64,000 bases of DNA, taken from Candidatus Didemnitutus sp. (lineage in GTDB: Bacteria; Verrucomicrobiota; Verrucomicrobiia; Opitutales; Opitutaceae). Position numbers and translations under genes: made by a program. The DNA lies in NCBI GenBank assembly GCA_017991595.1, contig JAGOQJ010000001.1:496001-560000 (forward strand). The letters are read 5' to 3'. This document shows positions 33,857 to 40,932 of the stretch, in pieces. Position 1 is the stretch's first letter. The number at the start of each line of letters is the position of its first letter. The notes under the pieces are model-generated. The model worked only from the letters and a program-made list of their open reading frames with translations. It was not told where the DNA came from and did no database searches.

Positions 33857-34096
33857 TTACCAGCCCCAGCTGCGTTTGATGCGCAGCTCGTCGTAGAGGT
33901 TGTTCGGCAGCTCCGTGAGGATACGTGATTGCTGCAGCATCATGCCGCCGGGGCCGGCTCTCGTCGCGACTCTGGGGTGGCTGATGTAGAGTTCGTTCTT
34001 TGCGCGCGTCACGGCGACGTAGAAGAGGCGGCGCTCTTCTTCGACGTCTCCGTCTTCGATCGAACTGCGGGTCGGGAACTGGTTGTCGGCGGCGCC
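33857..34096 (-). pseudogene. Duplicated 3' end of the UvrD/PcrA-type helicase gene
   Basis: These 240 bp align without gaps to 34898-35137 with 25 differences (about 90% identity) and still read 'AADNQFPTRSSIEDGDVEEE', 'RRLFYVAVTRAKNELYIS' and 'LYDELRIKRSWGW' to a stop. Most changes are silent or conservative, so the segment diverged under constraint or came from a related genome. It has no start and only the last 80 codons, so it is non-functional. It directly follows (2 bp) the stop of the 51-aa gene in the zeta cargo. Confidence 0.9.
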
Positions 34097-34098
34097 TG

Positions 34099-34254
34099 TT
34101 ACGGGCGCTCTATCACCAGTTTCCCGTCGCGCACGTGGTAGAGTTTGGTGCCAGTTGCTCGGGCTGTGGACTCGACGCGCTTCGCGACACGCTTCATGGC
34201 GGCCGTGATGGCTTTGGTGCGGAGATCGACGCGGCGGGAGGCGACTGCTTTCAT
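34099..34254 (-). CDS. 51-aa basic protein coupled to the zeta-like kinase (candidate antitoxin/partner)
   Basis: From ATG 34254 to TAA 34099: starts MKAVASRRVDLRTKAITAAM and ends 'LYHVRDGKLVIERP'. It is strongly basic and its first 35 residues look helical. Its start codon overlaps the kinase stop codon as ATGA, so translation is probably coupled. The canonical zeta antitoxin, epsilon, is about 90 residues, acidic and encoded upstream, so this is a different kind of partner if it is one. It is not recognised as a named family. The tight overlap makes it a likely real gene. Confidence 0.65.
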   Translation of the reverse strand: MKAVASRRVDLRTKAITAAMKRVAKRVESTARATGTKLYHVRDGKLVIERP

Positions 34255-34775
34255 GTTTGCTGGTCGAGGAGAATGGGTGGTTTGGCAGTGGCGTCAAACA
34301 ACCACCACGCGTCGCATAGTGGTCGATAGATGCTTTCGAAGTTTATTTGACTCCGCGTGAAACGACGGCGCACGTCTGCCGTCGGCACATGATGGCCACC
34401 GGCTTTGACTCGCTCGGCGATGCGTTTGATCGCGATCTCTGCAGTTTTGAGGCGGAGGTAGACGATTTCGATTCGGTAGCCGCGGGACTTCCAGTGTTTG
34501 AGGCGCTCGACGTAGGTCAGGCCGCTCAAGGTGCTTTCGAAGGAGAAGTCGGCACCGGATGCGGCGAGCCGATCAAGTTCGCCGAGGAAGATGCGGCCGG
34601 CGGCGAGCGCTGCGTTGGCGGGACGGAGCGGAGAGAGGCCAGCAGCGATGAGGTCTGCGTTCACGAAGTTCAGGATGCCGCCTTCGTGAGGAAGGAATTC
34701 GCGGGCGAATGTCGTCTTACCGGCGCCGTTGGGACCGGCGATGATCAGGCAGACGGGGTGTTTGGCGGCGGGCAT
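34251..34775 (-). CDS. Zeta-toxin-family P-loop kinase
   Basis: A 174-residue protein starting at MPAAKHPVCLIIAGPNGAGK. Walker A GPNGAGKTT is at 14-22, 'FVNADLIAAGLSPLRP' carries the conserved Asp41, 'GADFSFESTLSG' the conserved Glu80, and 'RVKAGGHHVPTADVRRRFTR' the Arg-rich substrate loop. Zeta kinases phosphorylate UDP-N-acetyl sugars in Gram-positive epsilon-zeta systems; for chromosomal Gram-negative homologues the substrate is often unknown. The 51-aa gene overlaps its stop by 4 bp. The pair sits between the intact helicase gene and a duplicated piece of it, so it looks like an inserted cargo. It may be a toxin or a nucleotide/sugar kinase. Confidence 0.85.
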   Translation of the reverse strand: MPAAKHPVCLIIAGPNGAGKTTFAREFLPHEGGILNFVNADLIAAGLSPLRPANAALAAGRIFLGELDRLAASGADFSFESTLSGLTYVERLKHWKSRGYRIEIVYLRLKTAEIAIKRIAERVKAGGHHVPTADVRRRFTRSQINFESIYRPLCDAWWLFDATAKPPILLDQQT

Positions 34776-34833
34776 CGGTCGGGCGTGAGGGTGGACACGG
34801 ATTGCGACGGCGTAAAGCGGGACGTGCGATGCG

Positions 34834-34892
34834 AGGGCGGTTGAGGGCAACCGCCCCTACCGAAGCGGCGGGGTTCGGCGACCCCGCCCTAC
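34834..34892. repeat. Double hairpin repeat behind the helicase gene
   Basis: Two adjacent palindromes: GGGCGGTTG-AGGG-CAACCGCCC and GGCGGGGTTCGGCGACCCCGCC (imperfect), the second ending CCCTAC. Read on the minus strand it begins GTAGGGCGGGGTCG, the same layout as other GTAG-bounded palindromes in the window. It may terminate helicase transcription. Confidence 0.65.
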
Positions 34893-34897
34893 AACAA

Positions 34898-36868
34898 TCA
34901 CCAGCCCCAACTCCGCTTGATGCGCAGTTCGTCGTAGAGGTTGTTCGGGAGTTCGAGGAGGAATCGTGACGGCTGGAGCATCATGCCGCCGGGGCCGGCG
35001 CGGGTCGCGACTCTGGGGTAGCTGATGTAGAGTTCGTTCTTGGCGCGCGTGACGGCGACGTAAAAGAGGCGGCGCTCTTCTTCGACGTCTCCGTCTTCGA
35101 TCGAGCGGCGGGTCGGGAATTGGTTGTCGGCGGCGCCGATGACGAAGACGACGTCGTATTCGAGGCCCTTGGCTTGGTGCACCGTCGTCAGGCGGATGGC
35201 GTCGTCGGTGGGCTCGACTTCCTTCTCGGCGGTCTCGCCGTTGAGGAGCGCGACTTGCGTGAGCATCTCCTGCATGTCGGTGAACTGCGACGCGAAGCCG
35301 ACGAAGCCCTTCAATTCTTCGAGGCGGTCGAGGTAGTCGGCGTATTCGCCCTTCATGTAGTCACCATACCAGCCGTCGATCGCGACGCGCACGGCGTCGG
35401 CGGGTTTGCCTTCGTCCATCGCGGCGGCGACTTGCTGGAGCGAGGCGCAGAAGTTGGCCCAGTCGTCCTTGGCGTCCTTCGGGACCTTGGTCTTCACGTC
35501 GTCCTCGGCGAGGGCGTCGATGAAGTTCTTCTGCATGAGCTTCGCGTGGTCGAGCGCGGCGCTGTAGATCTTCTGCGCGCCTTTTTCGCCGACCTTCGGG
35601 AGGAGGATGGCGAAGCGTTGCCACGCGAGCGTGTTGCTCGGGTTGTAGACGAACTGGATGAGCGCGATGAGGTCGCGGACGTGCTGGCGCTCGAAGAATT
35701 TCACGCCGCTCGTGATGACGTAGGGGATGCCGGCGCGGGAGAGCGCGAGCTGCATCTCGAGCGCGATGAAGTGCGAGCGGTAGAGGATGGCGATTTCCTT
35801 GGGCGAGACGCCGTCGTCCTGCACGAGCGACTCAATGCGCTTGAGGACGAAGGCGGCTTGCTCGCGGTCGTCCATCGCCTGGATGACGGACGGCTTGGGG
35901 CCGTGCTTGCGGGCGGCGCGGAGTTCTTTTTCGAAGTGCTGGCCCTTGGGCGCGGTGTTGAGGACGCCGTTGGCAAAGGCGAGGATCTCGGGCGTCGAGC
36001 GGTAGTTGACCTCGATGCGGTGGATGACGGTGCCCGGATGGCGGTCGGGGAACGTCATGATGTTCTCGAACTCGGCACCGCGCCACGAGTAGATGCACTG
36101 CGCGTCGTCGCCGACGGCCATGACGCGGTGGTGCGAGGCGAGCTTGTCGACGATCTGCGCCTGGATCGTGTTGGTGTCCTGGTATTCGTCGACGAGGACG
36201 TGGCGGAAGCGCTGGTTGAAATACGCGGCGACGTCGGGCGCGTCGGTGAGGAGCTTGAGCCAGAGTTCGAGGAGGTCGTCGTAGTCGACGACGGATTGCT
36301 CGCGCTTCGCCTTCTCGTAGGCGGCGTTGAATTTCGGGAAGAGGTGCGCGATCTCGCGGTAGTGCGGGAACTGGCGCTCGACGAGGTCGACGACGGAGCA
36401 CTGCTTGTTGCGCGCGAGGGAGAGAACGCTGAAGAGCGGGCTGGGGCGCGGGTTGGTCTTGTCCTTGAAGAAGAGCTTGTCGACGGACTCGACGCACTGC
36501 TTGAGGAGCGACTCGGACTCGTCGGCGTCGAGGATGGAGAAATTTTTCGGGAGCTTGATGGCGTCGCCGAACAGGCGCAGCGCGCGGTTGCCGATGGAGT
36601 GGAACGTGCCGCCCCAGAAGCGCGCGGGCTCGGTGCCGGTGAGTTCGTGGACGCGGTGGAGCATCTCCTTCGCGGCCTTGTTGGTGAAGGTGAGGAGGAG
36701 GATCTCGCCCGGCTTCACGCCCTGGGAAAGCAGGTAGGCGACGCGGTAGGTGAGCGTGCGGGTTTTGCCCGAGCCGGCGCCGGCGAGGACGAGCAGCGGG
36801 CCCGGCTCGGCGGTGACGGCGGCATATTGCTCGTCGTTGAGGGACGCGCGGAAATCGATCGCGGGCAT
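34898..36868 (-). CDS. UvrD/PcrA/Rep-family ATP-dependent DNA helicase
   Basis: A 656-residue superfamily 1A helicase; ATG 36868 gives MPAIDFRASLNDEQYAAVTA. Motifs are in order: Q motif 'LNDEQYAAV', Walker A 'LAGAGSGKTRTLTYR', 'TFTNKAAKEM', Walker B 'VLVDEYQDTN', motif III 'AVGDDAQCIYSWRGAE', motif IV 'NYRSTPEI', motif V 'LTTVHQAKGLEYDVVFVIGA' and motif VI 'EERRLFYVAVTRAKN'. It unwinds DNA in repair and replication. It is shorter than typical UvrD (about 720) at the C-terminus. The last 80 codons are duplicated at 33857-34096 beyond an inserted kinase module. Confidence 0.95.
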   Translation of the reverse strand: MPAIDFRASLNDEQYAAVTAEPGPLLVLAGAGSGKTRTLTYRVAYLLSQGVKPGEILLLTFTNKAAKEMLHRVHELTGTEPARFWGGTFHSIGNRALRLFGDAIKLPKNFSILDADESESLLKQCVESVDKLFFKDKTNPRPSPLFSVLSLARNKQCSVVDLVERQFPHYREIAHLFPKFNAAYEKAKREQSVVDYDDLLELWLKLLTDAPDVAAYFNQRFRHVLVDEYQDTNTIQAQIVDKLASHHRVMAVGDDAQCIYSWRGAEFENIMTFPDRHPGTVIHRIEVNYRSTPEILAFANGVLNTAPKGQHFEKELRAARKHGPKPSVIQAMDDREQAAFVLKRIESLVQDDGVSPKEIAILYRSHFIALEMQLALSRAGIPYVITSGVKFFERQHVRDLIALIQFVYNPSNTLAWQRFAILLPKVGEKGAQKIYSAALDHAKLMQKNFIDALAEDDVKTKVPKDAKDDWANFCASLQQVAAAMDEGKPADAVRVAIDGWYGDYMKGEYADYLDRLEELKGFVGFASQFTDMQEMLTQVALLNGETAEKEVEPTDDAIRLTTVHQAKGLEYDVVFVIGAADNQFPTRRSIEDGDVEEERRLFYVAVTRAKNELYISYPRVATRAGPGGMMLQPSRFLLELPNNLYDELRIKRSWGW

Positions 36869-37179
36869 GTGCGAGCCGGGCGTCGGGTGCGGGGAGTCTA
36901 GGTCGAAGTCACGCAAGGTTTCGGAGGACGGAGGACTGAAGACAGAGGACGGAGGACGGGGGACGGAAGCTCAAAAAGTCGAATTGGGGACACGGAGGAA
37001 AGGCGGAGAGGCACAGAGAGCACAGAGGAGGCTCCAATGCGGTCAGGGATTCGGTGTTCTCGGTGGCGCTCCCGTCTGTCTCTGTGGCAAAACCCGGGGC
37101 GATTGTGCCGGTCGCGGTGTGCGTGGCGCGGGCGAATTCGGGGTGGATTGGGCGTGGGAGGCGGGGGTAAAATCAGAGC
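36869..37179. other. 311-bp intergenic region with purine-rich degenerate repeats
   Basis: No gene. From about 36923 to 36966 it consists of GGAGGACGGAGGACTGAAGA-type GGACGGA repeats. At 36990-37030 follows ACACGGAGGAAAGGCGGAGA and CACAGAGAGCACAGAGGAG, a low-complexity motif also hinted at near 30846. Such stretches look like slippage products or degenerate mobile repeats. Confidence 0.55.
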
Positions 37180-37686
37180 ATGAAACGTCTGATGCTGGGA
37201 TTGCTGCTGTGCGGCACGGCGGTCGCAGGCGAACAGGCTGCGGCACCGGTCGGCATGGTGGTGGAAGAACGCGGCGCGGCGGGCATGGTGATGGAAATCA
37301 CCTTCAAGACCCACGCCACGCCGGAGCGCGTGTGGGAGGCGATCGCGACCGGGCCAGGGCTCGCGCAATGGGCGGCGCCCGCGGCCTATGTCGATCTGCG
37401 GCCGGGCGGCGCCTACGAACTCTATTACAAGCCCGATGCGCCGGCGGGGAAGCGCGGGATGGAGGGAAACAAGGTGCTGGCTTTCGTGCCGGGGCGGATG
37501 CTCGGCTACTCCGGCGGGTTGCCCGACACTTGGGCCGTTTACCTGATCGAACGGCATAGCGGGCGCACGCAGGTGACGTTCCTCGCGATGGGCACGCACC
37601 CGGATTGGAAGGGCAAGATCAGTGAGCACGCGCCGGGTGTGACGGCGTTCGTGCAGCGCCTCGCGAATCACCTCGCGCAACCGTAG
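37180..37686 (+). CDS. Exported SRPBCC/AHSA1-like protein
   Basis: A 168-residue protein. A signal peptide (MKRLMLGLLLCGTAVAGEQA) precedes an AHSA1-type fold: 'MVMEITFKTHATPERVWEAIATGPGLAQWAAP', 'VDLRPGGAYELYYKP' and 'WAVYLIERHSGRTQVTFLAMG'. Most AHSA1-like proteins are cytosolic, so export is a notable feature and points to binding a hydrophobic ligand in the periplasm. Function otherwise unknown. Alone between the helicase and the convergent VOC gene. Confidence 0.82.
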   Translation: MKRLMLGLLLCGTAVAGEQAAAPVGMVVEERGAAGMVMEITFKTHATPERVWEAIATGPGLAQWAAPAAYVDLRPGGAYELYYKPDAPAGKRGMEGNKVLAFVPGRMLGYSGGLPDTWAVYLIERHSGRTQVTFLAMGTHPDWKGKISEHAPGVTAFVQRLANHLAQP

Positions 37687-37718
37687 CGCGTGCGGCGTTA
37701 CGCGCCGTCCACGGCCGG

Positions 37719-38207
37719 TTACTCCCGCAACAAGGCGCGGAGACTGAGCGGACGCGTGGTCATCGCCAGCTCGCCCGCTGCCGTGCGCGGCCACTCGGCC
37801 GCTGGGCGGTCGCGGTAGAGCTCGACGCCGTTCTGGTCGGGATCGCGCAGGTAAATCGCCTCGCTCACGCCGTGGTCGGAGGCGCCGTCGATCGCCCAAT
37901 TCGCCGCCATCAGCCGGCGCAGCGCGTCGGCCAGCGCGGCGCGCGTGGGGTAGAGGATCGCCGTGTGGTAGAGGCCGGTGCTGCCGGGCGGCGGCGGCGA
38001 GCCGCCGAGACTTTCCCAAGTGTTGAGCCCGATGTGGTGGTGGTAGCCGCCGGCGGAGATGAACGCCGCCTGCGTGCCGTAGCGCTGCGTGAGCTCGAAG
38101 CCGAGCACGCCGCAGTAGAAATCGAGCGCGCGCTGGAGGTCGGCGACCTTGAGGTGCACGTGGCCGATGCGGACAGCGGGATCGAGCGGGGGAAGGGCGG
38201 TGGACAT
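37719..38207 (-). CDS. VOC-family protein, catechol-2,3-dioxygenase (CatE)-like
   Basis: A 162-residue protein from MSTALPPLDPAVRIGHVHLK. Features of the CatE-like glyoxalase group are 'IGHVHLKVADLQRALDFYCGVLGFELTQRYG', 'FISAGGYHHHIGLNTWESLGG' and 'IYLRDPDQNGVELYRDRPAAEWP'. The His of 'VHLK', 'HHH' and the Glu of 'GVELY' fit a metal site. Real CatE proteins usually have two such units, so this is a half-size version. Divergent from DoxX. Confidence 0.88.
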   Translation of the reverse strand: MSTALPPLDPAVRIGHVHLKVADLQRALDFYCGVLGFELTQRYGTQAAFISAGGYHHHIGLNTWESLGGSPPPPGSTGLYHTAILYPTRAALADALRRLMAANWAIDGASDHGVSEAIYLRDPDQNGVELYRDRPAAEWPRTAAGELAMTTRPLSLRALLRE

Positions 38208-38330
38208 GCCCGACAGGTAAGCCCAGGGACGCGCCATAGCAAATTAATTGTGCATGCAACTAAATTGGCGCAGCGGGTGCTCCATCCACCGGCTTGCGCC
38301 GGGGAGCGGACTGGGCAGTCTGCCACCGCC

Positions 38331-38741
38331 ATGCAAAAATTCCTGCAGCTCGACTTCCTTCCGCGCAGCGCCGATTTCGGCCTGCTCGTGCTTCGCGTGT
38401 GGCTCGGTGCGTCGATGGCGATCCTCCATGGCTGGGGCAAGCTGACGGCGCTCTTCAGTGGCAACAACCCGTTCGAGCACGCGGTGCTCGGCATCCCGCC
38501 GTGGCCGGCGTTCATCCTCGCGACATTCGCCGAGTCGGTGTGCGCCGTGCTCCTCGTCCTCGGTCTGTGGACGCGGCTCGCGTCGCTCTTCCTCGTGGTG
38601 ACGATGGCGGTGGCGTTCTTCGTCGCGCACGGCATGGCGCTGAGCGGGCCGGGCAGCGGCCTGATCGCGTTCCTCTACCTCGCGGGTTTCACGGTGATCC
38701 TCGTGGCGGGCGGAGGGAAGTTCAGCGTCGACGGCAAATGA
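38331..38741 (+). CDS. DoxX-family membrane protein
   Basis: A 136-residue four-helix protein. The N-terminal 'DFGLLVLRVWLGASMAILHGWGKL' with the LR…HG-x-x-K pattern, 'FILATFAESVCAVLLVLGLWTRLAS' and 'VVTMAVAFFVAHGMALSGPG' are standard DoxX. The family is a thiosulfate:quinone oxidoreductase subunit in some archaea but mostly of unknown role in bacteria. It is divergent from a VOC gene; DoxX and VOC/AHSA1 proteins are often neighbours, and all three kinds are within 1.6 kb here. Confidence 0.9.
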   Translation: MQKFLQLDFLPRSADFGLLVLRVWLGASMAILHGWGKLTALFSGNNPFEHAVLGIPPWPAFILATFAESVCAVLLVLGLWTRLASLFLVVTMAVAFFVAHGMALSGPGSGLIAFLYLAGFTVILVAGGGKFSVDGK

Positions 38742-38796
38742 GCGCGTGCGCCGGCGGGCCTGCGACCGCCGGTCCGGATGCGGCCCGGCGCCGGAC

Positions 38797-39558
38797 TCAG
38801 GCGTCGGGCGTGGCGGCGCGTTCCGTGAGCGCCGTGATGGTGCGGCCGAAAACTTCCTCGGGCGTGCCGTGCGCGTCGATGGGCAGCAACAGGTCGCGAT
38901 CGGCGTAGTAGTCGCGCAGGCAATGCGTGGCGGCGAGGTAGGCCTGTTGCCGCACGCGCACGGCCTCGGGCCAGTCGTCGGCGCGGAGCGTGAGCGGGGC
39001 GCGGCAGATGTCGCAGAGATCGGGCTCGCGCGGCGGGCGGGTCAGGAGGTGATAGACGCCGTGGCAGACCGGGCAGGTGCGCCGGCCGGAGATGCGGGCG
39101 GCGAGCGCATCGGGATCGAGTTCGTAGCTGATCGCGCATTCCAGCGGGGCGTTCTGCTGGCCGAGGAGCACGTCGAGCGCGGCGGCTTGGGCGACGGTGC
39201 GAGGGAAGCCGTCGAGGATGAATCCGCCCTGGCAAGTCAGGCACGCGGTGCGTTCGAGGATGAGTTGCAGCACGGTCTCGTCGGACACGAGGTGGCCGGC
39301 CTGCATGTCGATCACGGCCTGACGCAGGCCGGGGCTGAGTGTGGCGGGATCGCAGGCTTGGGCGCGGCGGAAGAGATCGCCTGTGGAGAGGTGACAAGTG
39401 CCGAAGGCGGCGGACAACAGGGCGGCTTGCGTGCCCTTGCCGACGCCGGGGGCGCCGAGCAGGACGAAGCGGCGGCACTGCGCGGGGTGGAGCGGCTGCA
39501 CCTGGCAGACCTTCTCCGGGCCGTGAAGCCAGGCCGAGCGATCGCGTTGCAGGTTCAT
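38797..39558 (-). CDS. adk: Adenylate kinase (zinc-lid type) with N-terminal extension
   Basis: A 253-residue protein. P-loop GAPGVGKGT is at 35-43, the AMP-site 'LSTGDLFRRA' and 'GGFILDGFPRTVAQA' follow, and the lid has a Cys4 zinc knuckle (Cys162, 165, 182, 185 in CPVCHGVYH…LCDIC). It converts ATP plus AMP to two ADP. Normal long-type enzymes begin about 5-8 residues before the P-loop; here there are about 30 extra residues (MNLQRDRSAWLHGPEK…) including two Cys. No internal start is available, so the extension seems real. It may be a second, divergent adenylate kinase of the genome. Confidence 0.92.
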   Translation of the reverse strand: MNLQRDRSAWLHGPEKVCQVQPLHPAQCRRFVLLGAPGVGKGTQAALLSAAFGTCHLSTGDLFRRAQACDPATLSPGLRQAVIDMQAGHLVSDETVLQLILERTACLTCQGGFILDGFPRTVAQAAALDVLLGQQNAPLECAISYELDPDALAARISGRRTCPVCHGVYHLLTRPPREPDLCDICRAPLTLRADDWPEAVRVRQQAYLAATHCLRDYYADRDLLLPIDAHGTPEEVFGRTITALTERAATPDA

Positions 39559-39759
39559 GACCTTGGGGGTTCCCCGTGATTATGCGCCCAAATGGTGCGG
39601 GCCACTGGGCCGAACTTGCGCAACGCTGTGCGCGGGTTGCGGAGGCGGAGGGGAGGCGAAGGGCGAGGGGCGAAGGGTGAGGGTGAGGCGATGGGTGATG
39701 GGCGATGGGTGATGGGTGAGAGGGCGGAGTGGGGGGGCTTTGCGACGGGCTTGATTATG

Positions 39760-39785
39760 TGGCGGTCGGGACGACCGCCGCTACC
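39760..39785. repeat. Half unit of the GTAGCGGC palindromic repeat family
   Basis: TGGCGGTCGGGACGACCGCC followed by GCTACC, identical to the right half of 11066-11129. It lies in the 397-bp gap 39559-39955, which holds no gene. Upstream at 39655-39720 there is a purine-rich GGCGATGGGTGATGGGTGAT slippage tract. Confidence 0.75.
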
Positions 39786-39806
39786 GCTCTGTGATCCAGC
39801 TCAGCT

Positions 39807-39844
39807 GAAAAAGAAAAACCGGCGGTCGCTGGGCGGCCGCCGGT
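39807..39844 (-). terminator. Rho-independent terminator of the korAB operon
   Basis: An 8-bp stem, ACCGGCGG (39818-39825) with CCGCCGGT (39837-39844), is followed on the minus strand by TTTTTCTTTTT. It is the first terminator behind korB, 110 bp from its stop. Confidence 0.8.
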
Positions 39845-39895
39845 GAAGCTATCGGGAGAGAAGGAAAACGATGAGGACGGGTTGTCCGTCGCGTG

Positions 39896-39952
39896 GTAGG
39901 CAGCGACCTTGGTCGCGCCGCGAGGAGCGGCGCGTGCCAGCACGCTGCCTAC
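39896..39952. repeat. Full GTAGGCAGCGACC…GCTGCCTAC palindromic element
   Basis: A 57-bp element: the left half GTAGGCAGCGACCTTGGTCG is identical to that at 25856, the right half ends CAGCACGCTGCCTAC. It ends 3 bp before the korB stop codon, so it is part of the korAB 3' UTR, in front of the terminator. Confidence 0.85.
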
Positions 39953-39955
39953 GGG

Positions 39956-40918
39956 TCAGCGCATCTTGGCGAAGGTGCTCTCGAGGAGCTGGAGGGCGCT
40001 GGCGCCCTTGGTCTTCTCGCGGGCCTTGTTGATGAGGTCGCGCTCGAGCTGGTTCTTGGTGGGGCGCTTGACCTCGTAGAATACGCCGAAGTAGCCGGGC
40101 GCGGGCTCGAGGGCGAGCTTGAGCGCGGCGAGTTCGTCGGTCGGGTCGTGGCGCGCGGCGTCCTCGGGGGAGCCGTCGTTCTTCTTCAGTTCGACGGTGC
40201 GCCAGGTGCCGCCCTTGCGGGGATTGGCGCCGTCGAACGCGCCCTCGTTGAACTCGACGCACTCGGAGAGGATCTCGACCACGGAGAAGCCGTCGTGCTG
40301 CGCGGCGCGGAGCATCATCTCGGTCATGTGATTGACCTGAGTGGCGTGCGAGCGGGCGACGAAGGTGGCGCCGGCGGTGAGGAGCGTCTTCATCGGGTTG
40401 ACGGGCTGCTCCATCGCGCCCCACGGATCGGTCTTCGATTTGAAGCCGATGGGCGAGGTGGGCGAGGTCTGCTTCTTCGTCAGGCCGTAGACGGAGTTGT
40501 CCATGATGACGTAGGTCATCTTGGTGTTCTTGCGGGCGGCGTGGAAGAGGTGGTTGCCGCCGATGGAGAAGCCGTCGCCGTCGCCACCGAAGTTGAAGAC
40601 GTGCAGGTCATCGCGCCCGAGGCTGATGGCGGCGGAGAAGGGCAGGGAGCGGCCGTGGATGAAGTGGCCGCCGTAGGAGTTGACGAAGTAGGGGATGCGG
40701 GAGGAGCAGCCGATGCCGGAGAAGGTGACGATGCTCTCCTGCGGGTAGTTGAGCTTTTCGAGGACCTTGTAGAACGAGGCGAGGACGGCGAAGTCGCCGC
40801 AGCCGGGGCACCAAGTCGGGTGATCGGAGACGAGCACCTTCTTGGCGAGCGGCGGGCGGTCGGGTCCGCCGACGGCGGGGGTCTCGACGAGGGGGGCGGA
40901 AACAGGAGCGGAACTCAT
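39956..40918 (-). CDS. korB: 2-oxoacid:ferredoxin oxidoreductase beta subunit (2-oxoglutarate type)
   Basis: A 320-residue TPP-binding subunit. 'HPTWCPGCGDFAVL' is the standard opening with cluster-ligand cysteines, 'FSGIGCSSRIPYFVNSYGGHFIHGRSLP' follows, and the TPP motif runs from 'NFGGDGDGFSIGGNH' to 'IMDNSVYGLTKKQTSPTSP'. With KorA it oxidatively decarboxylates 2-oxoglutarate to succinyl-CoA and reduces ferredoxin. It lies 14 bp after korA, so one operon. The 'HGR' and 'TSPTSP' details favour the Kor/For group over pyruvate oxidoreductase, but substrate choice is inferred. It is oxygen-sensitive in many organisms. Confidence 0.93.
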   Translation of the reverse strand: MSSAPVSAPLVETPAVGGPDRPPLAKKVLVSDHPTWCPGCGDFAVLASFYKVLEKLNYPQESIVTFSGIGCSSRIPYFVNSYGGHFIHGRSLPFSAAISLGRDDLHVFNFGGDGDGFSIGGNHLFHAARKNTKMTYVIMDNSVYGLTKKQTSPTSPIGFKSKTDPWGAMEQPVNPMKTLLTAGATFVARSHATQVNHMTEMMLRAAQHDGFSVVEILSECVEFNEGAFDGANPRKGGTWRTVELKKNDGSPEDAARHDPTDELAALKLALEPAPGYFGVFYEVKRPTKNQLERDLINKAREKTKGASALQLLESTFAKMR

Positions 40919-40932
40919 GGCGTGGGTGGGGT

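Noticed and set aside
35120-36901. A 593-codon plus-strand frame opposite the helicase
   Set aside because: Low-complexity Glu/Val/Asp/Leu sequence, the antisense of a clearly identified helicase.
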